Assembly (NCBI GenBank): GCA_013350335.1
Contig: CM023539.1
Span: 36,194,631 to 36,258,630, forward strand
From: Chimonanthus salicifolius
Taxonomy: Eukaryota > Streptophyta > Magnoliopsida > Laurales > Calycanthaceae
Reading direction: 5' to 3'
Length of the DNA: 64,000 nt
Position 1 is the first letter of the stretch; the number at the start of each line of letters is the position of its first letter. Below are positions 43,421 to 53,958 of this stretch, piece by piece. A model generated the notes under the pieces. The model was given only the letters and a program-made list of their open reading frames with translations. It was not told the DNA's origin and searched no databases. The translations under genes and the position numbers were made by a program.

Positions 43421-44462
43421 TACCGGCTATTCAGTTTATAGCTCTCTTAAAACATTTTTAATAAGCAATAAGATTGTAATCAACTAACCAGAGAAAAGTC
43501 CATGTCAGGCCCTTTTTTTCAACAATTCAACATGTATTTTATCCTAAGGGAGCCCTCAAACGTATATTAGAATTCTATTATAATCAACCAATTAGGCATT
43601 TAAGATGTATTTATCTAATAAATCATAGAGTTATGAACAACCTATTCTATATCATGGTTAGATAACATTTAAGTTTCCTTTATCTTTTACCTTTAGGGTT
43701 TCAGTTGTTCATTTATATTTTTTTTAGCTGTTATGATTTTCACTACAATTAAGATTTTAGAATATCTGTATTTGTGATTCTATTTTTATACATATTATGT
43801 GAATTCCTATTTTTTAAATCCATAAAATACTTTTTAAAATGGTTATTTGCAATATAAAATAGCATATCTTTCTAATTAACCATTTATGAAAGTTTCACCT
43901 AGACATTTTATTATGTAATTTTTGTCCAAATTAACTTTTATGTTGGGCCATTCTTGTTATTCCTTTTTTCTTAATCCATTCTTCATAGAATTTCTCACAT
44001 TAAATCAAATTTAACTGAAAGGTAATTTACATATAGGACCCTATAGTGTGGGTTGACTCTGATAGTGTGGGTAATTCTGATAATGCCCCTAACTTTTGAT
44101 AATTTTAATTCATTCTTAAATTTTGAATGCCATTTATAATTTTTTTCTTTATTGCATAAAACTTTTTATCAGTAGATAATTTATTTTAAGGTTTTAACGA
44201 ATAGATTGTTATGTACCTGATTAATACATAAAAAATTCTAACATCGATGGAACCTGAAAAATCAAGCCCTGTTTTCTATCCCATATTAGCTGAGTGACTT
44301 TACACCGATACTTTATATTGAACCCCATTAGACATGTGGCAAGTCATTGATGAATGACAATATCATTGAGGCTAAACTTCATCTAATACATATCCATGTT
44401 GTCTTTTGTATGACCCCTGCATTTTTTTTTTTATTAGTTTTGGCATGGTAGGCTTTACTAAA
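43421..44462. other. Non-coding stretch, no gene seen
   Basis: A+T-rich DNA with no supported frame or repeat boundary. Confidence 0.4.
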
Positions 44463-45639
44463 GGCACTGTAGCGCCCCTCCCTTTTCCTCCCTATTTATC
44501 AGAGTAATTTTTTTTTTTTTTTTATATAACAACGGGAAGAGAACAGGAGGAAAGGGGCGGAGACGCCACGACGCGAGTCAAGTTTGAGTCCGAAGACCCG
44601 ACCCTTGACTGGCCCAACTAGTGTGTGCATAATATTTTGCACACTCTCTCATAATCCTGCGGAAATTTAAACATTTTATATTGCATGAATAACCAAATAC
44701 ATCTCATAGCAGATAAGGAATTCCCAAAAGAAAAAATATAATCAGTCACAAACAATTAAACTGAAAATACATAGATTCCAAAACATGAATATTACATCAT
44801 CTTCAAAACTCTCAAAACATGAATATCTAGCTAAGTCCTCTGGACTTTCTTCTTTGCTCTCCATCTCATTCATGTTCGGTCAGCCCTTGATCCGATGTCA
44901 TCTACATTTTCCAAAACCTGCATATAAATCTAGAGGGGGAAATTTATGGGCTTAGTCAACGTGCCCAGTAGGAATTCCGATCATATAATATGCCTTACGG
45001 CGTGCCATATCTAGACATTGTACATAATTGTACTTTTATCAAAATCCGATCGTATCGTACTTCAAATTACACAAAAACATGCTTAAAATATCACATGATG
45101 TATAAGTATTTCAATACTTTATTCAAATCACTCTTAGGTTGTAAAACTCACATCTTACCACAAATTACCTCTTCTAAAGATGAAGATATCACTTCCTTTA
45201 AAATATTTATCATGCTATAAATCTCATAATTCAAACATTATAGAGATATCATATTTGAAAACATATTTGCATACTTTTTCATAAGATATTATACGCATGC
45301 CTAAATCATCATATACTCTCCAAAATACCATGTATAAATCATATATCATTGATCAAGGTATCAAATTGAAAATACTTTCTTAAAACCTTTCACGAAAGAA
45401 ACACCCGTCTTATTATTTCAAATACCACATTCAATGTATATAGATGTTCATCAATATGTAACATGTCATGCCATGGATGCCATGATATATGCATACCCTT
45501 ATCATGCCCTATGCATAGGTATTTCCATACCTCATATAAAACCATGGGGTATTTAACATCCCGTATACACATTTCATACTCATTGTTTTCCTTGGGGACT
45601 ACACATTATTACCACTCAGCCGGTTCCACCGGAAGACAT

Positions 45640-45770
45640 TATTTCTTTCACGCACGCGTACGACATCAAAGTCTGCCCGGGTCAACTCAGCACTTTGATT
45701 CGTCAAATCATAATACGGCTCCAAAGTCCGTCCGGACATTCGGCACTTTGGTTCGTTACTGAACCCCATA
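45640..45770 (+). repeat. Short CG-containing tandem repeat in the composite element
   Basis: CAAAGTC(T/C)G(C/T)CCGG and CACTTTG(A/G)TTCGT recur in two units of about 55 bases. The sequence is G/C-richer than its surroundings. Its place within the element recalls the tandem GGGTATCCCACTCAACC units at 4797-4850 of the solo LTR at 4277. Confidence 0.5.
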
Positions 45771-46650
45771 ATAGTAGTTCATGACCCTAAGGTCCATTTG
45801 TTTTCATTTCATGTCTTTCCCATCCCATGCTTCATGCATGAGGAATATGAATGCATTTGATGTCCATGATTCATGTCATGTATTATCAATTATCTTCTTG
45901 AACTTGAAAGTATTGTTTTCATCACAAACACTTCATACATTACTAAACACATCAATTCTTTTCAACATAATCATCTGGATGCTTTATACATAGGTTTAAG
46001 TCCCAAAGTAGTTCAAAACTCCAAATAACTGAAATCCATATTATTCTCAAAACACTACGTATTAATAATGTACATTTCAAAGCATCTCATATATCATATC
46101 ATTCTAGAGTACTTCAATTGAAAATACACCCAATTTAATAAATCAAAGACACATGGCTTTCAAAGAAACTCAAAGCATCATTTTCATATTTATAATAGGG
46201 TATTAGATTCACACCCATTGCATTTCAATAAAGTAGGAAAACCTACCTGCTCCTAGCCGATCAATGAAAGAAGGCAATCCACCAACTAGCTCGGTGCTAT
46301 CGGGTTTGCTTTCGGTCTTTCGTTCATTATCTATACATGTCACATAAGAACACATGATATCATTATTCTTAATTTAATTCAATGACCTTAAACTCTAAAT
46401 CTCATGTTTTTATCTCCTATTTATTACCTATGTAACTGTCTTACAATAAACCATGGGTCTATGTGTTGTTATGGAACTCATAATAAAATCTTATAAGCAT
46501 GGGTTTTATTAATTGATCCATCTGATTAAAACCCGATCGATATTGAATGAATGGAAGTTGGGATATAGAAAGTGTCTCTAAAACTCTTACCCAGTCATAT
46601 CTGTTGCTAGAATACCACCTAAGGGAAGGAATAATGCCTATACAAAATTC

Positions 46651-46748
46651 TGTATGACTGTAAGATATCCTAGTTCGGTGGGTCCAGCACTAAAAGCTTC
46701 ACTAATTTCTTTGTAAACAGCTGGAAGAAGATTCTCTCTCTTGACAGC
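46651..46748 (-). pseudogene. Fragment of a major facilitator superfamily transporter gene
   Basis: Minus-strand frame RENLLPAVYKEISEAF then SAGPTELGYLT. This closely matches the N-terminal region of plant spinster-like MFS proteins, which read RENLLPAVYKEV..AF..GPSELGYLT. Only this one piece is present. It abuts the MSH6 fragment. Confidence 0.55.
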
Positions 46749-46766
46749 ATTTTATTAAATATTTTA

Positions 46767-46985
46767 CATGTAGCTTTGATCTCTCCAATTTGCAAATAAC
46801 CCTGAACATGGAATCATTTCAAATTTCGCAAATCTATGCAATGCCTCATCCAGAAATGCTTGTCTTAAATAGAAAAGACAGCCTCTAAGAGCAGACAGTG
46901 CATAATTGTCGTTCTCACATGAATTCACTAGTTCAGATAAGACATCTGGGAGGCCCTCAATATCATTTTCAGCAGCATCAGAATC
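46767..46985 (-). pseudogene. MSH6: Fragment of a MutS homologue 6 (MSH6) gene
   Basis: Minus-strand frame with GLPDVLSELVNSCENDNYAL then SALRGCLFYLRQAFLDEAL then HRFAKFEMIPCSG. It matches the segment of plant MSH6 just before the MutS core, where ALGG.LFYLKQAFLDETLLRFAKFE is the conserved text. MSH6 pairs with MSH2 to recognise base mismatches. This is a single captured exon piece of about 73 codons ended by stops, so it has no repair function. Confidence 0.65.
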
Positions 46986-47318
46986 CATATGAAAGCCCAT
47001 GCTATCACACAATCCCAACCCAACTACATGACTTTCCCACTGAATGAAAACAGGAAATGCAGTACATGTAAAACTTGGTATGCTGAAAACCCCATGTGTA
47101 AACAACAGATCTTTGGTGCTAAACAAAATCCAACATGTATGCCAAAATCAACCAATTATTCCTGCTCAACCACAGATATGGTTCCATGCATGCTACCCGA
47201 AGCACATGGAAGAAATGTCATCATTTTCCAATAAGTGGACATGATTTACCTGGTTTGTTCCAGTTAGCTGCCCTATTACAATTGAAAACTCTGTTTCCAA
47301 TAGGGTTTGCAGCAGTAG

Positions 47319-47420
47319 CCTTCCTGATCATTCCCATCACACATGGCAGTCCAAGAGAACAAATCCCTCTTGAGGTATTTCATCAAATACCTTACGTGCC
47401 ATCTCAATCTCCCTACATAC
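47319..47420 (-). pseudogene. Fragment of a pentatricopeptide repeat (PPR) gene
   Basis: Minus strand reads EMARKVFDEIPQ and, after a one-base frame change, RDLFSWTAMCDG. Together these are the typical text of a PPR repeat (ARKVFDEMPxRDxxSWTAMI). It is a short, frameshifted, captured piece. PPR proteins normally bind organelle RNA; this one cannot. Confidence 0.5.
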
Positions 47421-48138
47421 TGAACATTACCGTTTGGTTTTGAAGCCAGCCATTGGAAGACAAGGTTTTAAAATGGACAATGGCCCTTGCCAATACAAAT
47501 CAATCCATCATAAATACTGATCCAATAATTCTGAAACTCCTAAGATCAACAAATCTGAATCGTGTGAAAGAAAAAATAGCAGAATCAAGTGAGGGATCCG
47601 ACTCCCATTTTCTTGTCTCAAAGGGGAACAGAGGAATTTGAAGGAGAAGAAGAAGAATTAACTGAAAGGGGCAAAATCTAGCCTTTGCTTCTCAACCCTT
47701 CATCATCCCTCTTCGTTTTCTTTACTCTACTTTCCCTCTTCTTACTTCTGCTTTTATTTCAACCTTTTTTATCTTTTAGTATTTTTATTTTTATAATAAC
47801 ATATTAATGAAAATAACTCATTAATTATGAGAAGGACAATAATTAATAATAATAAGAAAAATGATCTTTTTCTTTACCACCTCCAATCCCTTCTACAATC
47901 CTAATTTAATAAATACTTTCAGGGATTTGAGCCTGATTCCTGAATTGGGGCAAATACCCGACAATTCCCAAATCAATCCCATTTTCATTCTATAAATCCG
48001 AAATAATCTAGGGTTGATTCTAAATCACCCTAGACTCTTATTTAAATTTAAATATCATTTTAAAAGTTGAACCAACCTTTCTAGACGCTTTCCGTATTCC
48101 CCTTTTTCCTTTCCTTCATCGCTTGAGAGCAGTAGCGC

Positions 48139-50791
48139 TGTAATGGCCTGGCCCTTCAATTAACAGATTTATGATGTAATATTAGGGATTTCACATGTGA
48201 GGTGCATCTGAGGGTCCCACCTAAGCACACGTGGCCTGTAGATAGTACCCCGTCAGAAAAGAGTTGGAAAATAAAAAAAAATTAAAATAAGTTTTAAATT
48301 TATTTGATTTTGGTGGAGTCGGACCGACCGACAAAATGATATTTTTAGGTTGGGGTGTTTAAAACCCCCAACTCCTACACCCTTTACTTTTATTTCACTT
48401 CCCTTTTATCTCCTTTTCCCAACTCCTCCACATCCACCGATGCATGTGCTTGCCTTTCCCTTTCTTCACCATCTTCTCAACCCTAGCATGTGTGGAAATG
48501 AAGAAATCTCATCCCAAGCTTCCTTTTGAGTGGATTTTCTCTTCTTCAAGGTAAGGTTTTCATCTCTTCTCACTCTCATTCCTCTTCTTTGATGGGGCTT
48601 TTATGAGATGTAGTGAGAATGACACTTGAAATGGTCAATGGGTTTTGTTTGGAGAGAAACCCCATGGAAAAAATTAGGATTTTCTAATTTGGGGTTTTGC
48701 TTGGGTATGGATAATGAGGGAAAATGAGTTATGGACTATGGAAAAGTAAAATTTGGGGGAAATCTCTTATGTAGATGATTTGGAGCACCAAGGTTGGAGA
48801 AATTTGGGGTTTCTCCTAAGCTTGAGCTTGCATGGAGTTGCTCTTTGGTCTAAAAATCCAAATGGGGACAAATAATTTAGGGGTTTTGCTTTTAAACACT
48901 AGTTGGTCTTAGATTAATGCACTAAATGAGTTTTATTTGTGTTTTTATGTTGATTAGAGCCCCCTAATCCGAACCCTGAAGCCGATCAAGTTGAAAATCA
49001 ACCCGGCACCTCATAAAAACTTAAGGTGAGGAAAGCTACCCACTTATTTGGATATTTAGAGATTTCTATGCTTTTTAGAGATCCTTATATGCATTTTTAT
49101 AATTAAATGAATGATAATGTGATATTTATGATAGATGTAAATAATTAATTAGAGATAATATTTTTATGATACATGGTGTTGCTATTTTTGCATTATGTGC
49201 AGTGATGATGATTATAATGTGTTGAATGGAAATTGACCCTATGGAGGGCTATTTGGTTGTTTGCTAATGAAATGTGGATTTGATTTTAAAAGGAAGAATT
49301 ATGGGGCAAATTGTGCTAATCACCATGGGTTGGATGAATATTGGACCCAAATTGCAAGGATGATGTAACAGAGGTTGTGTGGGTCCAATTGAGTGTCCCA
49401 AGCATAAGAGATTACTCTCCTCTCAAGACTAATCTAAATAAGACGAATTTAAATGTATGAACTTATGAAATCGGTTATGTATATTATCATGCTTTGCTTA
49501 AGGGTGTTTGTATGAGCTTGGTGTGTTTGAGAGCTCATCTATATTGAGGTTGATATTCATTTGTATTGTGTACTCACATCTAATCTAAGATAGGTTAATT
49601 TTAGTGAGTTAGGAAATATGTACTTATTGGACATGAACAATTTAATGATGCTAAGGTGAGAATGGATCATGGGGTAGTAAAGTGAACCTTACCCCATTTG
49701 GAATTCCTATTAATGTGAATACTCAATTCCTTTGAGGGGGTTGGGATGACAATGAAAACGATATTATCTTAGTATTTTTATTGGGATGGTGGCATCGGCT
49801 ACAGAGACTGGGTCTCGTAGGGTTGCCGTTGAGGAGTAGGTCCCTCACATGTTATGCGTTGTAGGGCGCTCTCACGGCTATTTAGCACTTCATATGTGCT
49901 TGGATACACAGGGCTAGATATACATTCATCCTGTGGGGGATGGTGTTAGCTCCGTAAGTCGTGATTTGACTACCTTAGAATTTGACTGAATCATCCATGA
50001 GGTGAAGGGACGCAGGGCGAGGTTGACATGGACACGCTATGCGTGAGTCACCCGCTTAGTAAGTTGTGGGCCCTAAGTCATGTTCGGAGTTGAGGTATAT
50101 TGCTTGTGATGACCACCCGTCCCATTGTAAAATTCTTTTGAGAGGGGAGTAGTTCCCATAATGATGATGTGGTAATATGATTACGTAGCACAATATGGAT
50201 TACATCCTCCATTACATACATTATATGTTGTGAGTTCGTTAGTGTGTAGCATGCATGTATTTCCTCATTGAGCTTGTTTATGCTCACCTCCTTGCAATTT
50301 CAGGTACCATTGCTCCGGCGGGGTCCGAGGGACCAAGAGGACGTCCATAGACTACATACCTTGTTGTTCTAACACTCACTTGACTGTCATTTTGAGATTT
50401 TGTCATTTTGGTTACATGGTTATGTGTATTTTTGTTAAATTAGAAGATAAACCATGTATAATTATCATTGAAAATATGGTTTAATGTTTTGAAAACTTAT
50501 TTGAACCTTCTAAACTTTGAGAAGGTAATCTCTATTGTGGTTGGATGTGAAGGGTTGTACATTCTTTTACTATGTTGAACAGGTGGATTAATAGTAGAGG
50601 CTATAACTGGCCCAATAGTCCAGTTTTTAGGGGAGACTCTGTCGAAATTTCGGTAGGAATCTTATTTCCCTAAAAAGTTATGAAATTATTATTGTGTGTT
50701 AACACGTGTGATTCCCACGTGTAACTATTATTTATTTGGAGAAATGAAAAATTTTCTGCGTCACGTGTCGATTTTGGGTCGGGGCGTGACA
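48139..50791 (+). mobile_element. Nested solo LTR, 2,653 bp, with 5-bp target duplication
   Basis: Starts TGTAATGGCCTGGCCC and ends GGGTCGGGGCGTGACA. AGCGC flanks both sides (48134-48138 and 50792-50796). About 220 bases in, TTTAAAACCCCC is followed by a CT-rich leader and AAGGTAAGG, a strong splice-donor form. No primer site, gag or pol follows, so this is a solo LTR. Same family as the repeat at 2926. The long frames in it are accidental. Confidence 0.8.
49790..50080 (+). repeat. Conserved non-coding block, second copy
   Basis: Same order of words as 7690-7990, here inside a solo LTR with clear borders. Confidence 0.65.
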
Positions 50792-51351
50792 AGCGCAGGG
50801 CGTTTTTAGTAGAAGATATGGGAGATAGACTTTTTTTTCAGTGTAAAGAAAAAGAGGGAGGAGTATTGTACGTATATGAAGAGGAGAGGGAAAAAAAAAA
50901 AAGGAACTGTCCACACTGCCGTGCGCAAGATGGAGTGATAGATGAGAGAGTCGTGCGCACAAGGAAGTGTAACTTCCTTGTGCCGTGCGCACACCATGAA
51001 TGGGATAAGGAGTGTTGTGTATGACTTAGTCAACATGGCCTCCTTTGCCATTCCTTTTTCGCCCTTGAGTTCTTAGGGTATTACCTTTGAGTCCTTTTTT
51101 TGACATGGCGTGACACATCGTCACCCAATCATATTAATTAAATCTTATACGTTAATTTTAATTTCTGACCGTGACATCAGACAATTAATTTATAGATTAA
51201 TTTTATAAATTAATCTTCCTCTTATTTTATCTAATTAATTGATTAATTGACATTAATTTCAATTAATTAATAAAATTTAAACTTCTCTAATAATTCATAA
51301 AATTTGGGGCGTCACAGGCACTTCCATATCTTATGCAAACCTAGTATAATT

Positions 51352-51516
51352 TTTTTTTTTTTTTGAATTTACGTGTGGAAAACTGCAGGATTCCCATCCT
51401 AAAACCTCCACTAATGAGCCCACTACCCTTAGGGCACACCAAGGTAAGGCCATAGAGGCTCGAACCCGTAACCTTCTCCTTCCTGAGGCGGGAGGCAATC
51501 AGTTGATCTAAACCTC
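51352..51516 (-). mobile_element. SINE, family A, near full length
   Basis: On the minus strand it reads GAGGTTTAGATCAACTGATT, box B GGGTTCGAGCC, GGTGTGCCCTAAG, then ACACGTAAATTC and a poly(A) run (the T run at 51350-51364). AGTATAATT flanks it at 51343-51351 and 51517-51525 (9 bp). Same family as 41564-41694. Confidence 0.8.
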
Positions 51517-51682
51517 AGTATAATTGTTTCTCAAATGCCTAGGATGAAATTGCCATAAGTGAAGGCAAATTGATTTTTCTAGCCATTATATTTTGAGATT
51601 AAAAAGTATTTTAGTCATCAAAATTTGAAGATCTTAAAAAATAAAAATTTGACTTTATTAATTTAATCAAGATAATTTTTAA

Positions 51683-51840
51683 CCGGTTTCTGTTGCTGGC
51701 TTCTTTGGCTTGTTCGCCTGCTTACTTCGTTTGTTGGTTTGAACTTGCTCTTATTGATCTTCTATTTTGGAGTCCTACTGATCTGTCTTTTTGTTTTCCT
51801 TTAAATAAATAAACTTCTTACCCTAAATTCAAAAAAAAAA
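51683..51840 (+). mobile_element. Tiny 5'-truncated LINE-like insertion
   Basis: 158 bp ending in poly(A), flanked by the perfect 14-bp duplication AAGATAATTTTTAA (51669-51682 and 51841-51854). It has no tRNA-like box B. The TTTAAATAAATAAA before the tail resembles a LINE 3' UTR, so it is most likely the very end of a LINE copy. Confidence 0.75.
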
Positions 51841-52429
51841 AAGATAATTTTTAATACAACTCCATATTTAAATATAATTTTTTCTAATAAATCAATTACT
51901 CTCGCGTAATTGTGGATATTCACACCATTAGAGTATGTGCAAATGCTCAATTGTATACAAAACCAAACCTTTGCTTCACACTGAAGTGAATATCAAACAA
52001 AAATTAAATCTTAATAAATGAAAGTTTCTATACTATTGAGTTTCTATTCTCCACCAACTAAAAAGCACTTCACTTTGAGCCATCCCACATCCAAATTTCC
52101 CTTTAATTTGGTCGTTAAATTACAAATATCACTGTCACATCCCAAATAAAATCTTATATTCTCTATTGCCAAGAAAATTCTTAGGTCTACATCCATTGTT
52201 TTGGTGTCGGTAGCTTCAATATCGGGTGTTGGATGATACATCGTTCTCTTCTTTGACGTCTTCAACTTCTAAAGAAGGAAACACTCACCAGACAACAAAC
52301 ATCTCCAAACCAATATCTTTGTCTTGCTTTTCATAATTCATCAGAGGTTCACGACACAAAAACTCCGATATTTAAAAAAGAAAAAAAAAATATACGAAAT
52401 AGTTTACAAACTCTGATAACATCGGGTGT

Positions 52430-52660
52430 ACCCACCTAATTGGGTCACTCCACTTAATGAGTCAGTCTTTCGGGTTGGATATCTGATCTTAACAAGTGCT
52501 ATCAGAGCTATATCTTCAAGTCAACACATGCGAACTCAAGGGATCTTCTAGTCGGATGAGATAGCTAGAGACAATCTATTCGTTGGAGAGCCTCGTTCGA
52601 GGTAGAAATTGTTGGGAGCAGCGAACGAGTCCTACATTGGTTTTGAGGGGAGAGATTTAA
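52430..52660 (+). mobile_element. TRIM-like fragment with primer site
   Basis: TCTTAACAAGTGCTATCAGAGC near 52490 reads as an LTR end plus a tRNA-Met primer site (one change). It is followed by about 110 bases, a purine-rich tract and the start of a second LTR (CGAACGAGTCCTACATTGG). The same layout occurs at 58270-58480 in the laccase intron. Confidence 0.55.
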
Positions 52661-53848
52661 TTAAAATCACTATCATATAATAGTAATAACTAACAAAGAA
52701 TTACAAGAAAAGAAAATAATTTAAATTGATAAACATGTGATAATGATAATAGTGTTATAAATTTCATATGCTTGTGTGAGATCTTTCTTGATCACCAAGA
52801 AAAATGGTTGGAGCTGTGGAGTAGCTACAGAAGAAGAAATAGAGAGAAGGAAATTCCTTGAGAGTTTGGCATCCATGCAACAGCTGCACTTCCTTAAGCG
52901 AACGTTGTCCAATGAACTTGCCAAAAATACCCATCCTGAGCCCCAAAAGAAAACCCAAGGATTTATTATAATAGTAAAGAGGCCAAATATAGAACTTTTT
53001 GAAAGGAGAGGCCAAAAATAGAACTTGGGAATTATTATGTCCCTTATTTTGATTGCTACAAATTGGAACCAAAAGTGCCCATTATGTGAAATGTTGGAAC
53101 TTAAAAAATTAACTTCGTATTTAAGTAATCATTTATCAAATATCTCAATTATGTAGGATCAATGATCCATTTAGAGTTCGGCTAGCAAGACTCTCTAACG
53201 AGACTTTCCATCAAATGAATTACGGGCAATAGACACTCAGTACACTCAGTGTCGGTATCAAGAAATACTCCATCCATAGAAATAAATTTCTAATTCTAAA
53301 TATAAAGGCTAACTCCAAAATAATCATTTATAGGATAAATGACTTGGATGTTGATGATATATTGCACTCATCTATGTAAGGTTTAAGATCCATTTAAACG
53401 AAATTATCAGTATCAAGTTTCACTAAAGAAAGTCTTGTCAGAGAGTCTCACTTGAAAAGTGTCGCCAGCTTAATTCATTTTTAAAATAAAATAGAATGAA
53501 AAATAACTTCATTTACATTTTTCCACAGTTGACAATGGCCAATACTATGAATCAGATTGGGATTTTCTGAAATTTCAACACATAAATCCTTACTCCAGGG
53601 AGATAACTTGAGACAACAATAATCAAACATATTCACATAATAAAGAGGAAAAGGGCAGAATGGGGATTGAATTATATGGTAGGAGTTATTGTATATTTTT
53701 TACGTGATAAACACTCTAAAATTCAGGTGGCTACCATCAAGACAACCACCTTTGGTGAAAAATGGAACCCATAATAACATCTTTGTTTTCTATTTTGGAT
53801 AATCTCATTACCTAATCAACCAATTACATTCTATCATCTCTCTCTCTC
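52661..53848. other. Non-coding stretch upstream of the laccase gene
   Basis: No supported gene. The short frames near 52720-53070 overlap on both strands and have no recognisable domain. 53700-53760 has ACCACC-type words of the kind found in lignin-gene promoters, but no exact AC element was established. Confidence 0.35.
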
Positions 53849-53856
53849 TATATATA
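53849..53856 (+). promoter_or_regulatory. TATA box of the laccase gene
   Basis: TATATATA follows a CT run and lies 110 bases before the ATG. Transcription should start near 53880. An (AG)n run at 53939-53958 fills the end of the leader. Confidence 0.6.
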
Positions 53857-53958
53857 CCACTACCATAAGTTCTCCTTGACAGCAGCAACGATCTGAAAGA
53901 TAATTCACCAGTCTTTGTCACTCCATCCATCCCAATCTTGAGAGAGAGAGAGAGAGAG

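Larger units (their letters stand above)
44468..51316 (-). mobile_element. Composite LTR-like element with captured gene fragments
   Basis: Starts TGTAGCGCCCC and ends GGGGCGTCACA, the same terminal style as the solo LTRs at 4277 and 48139. GGCAC flanks both sides (44463-44467 and 51317-51321), a 5-bp target duplication. Without the nested solo LTR and its duplication it is about 4.2 kb. It contains fragments of at least three host genes, all on the minus strand: an MFS transporter (46651-46748), MSH6 (46767-46985) and a PPR gene (47319-47420). No retroelement protein is encoded. It could be one very long solo LTR that picked up gene pieces, or a non-autonomous element. The paired borders favour a single insertion. 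Confidence 0.65.
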
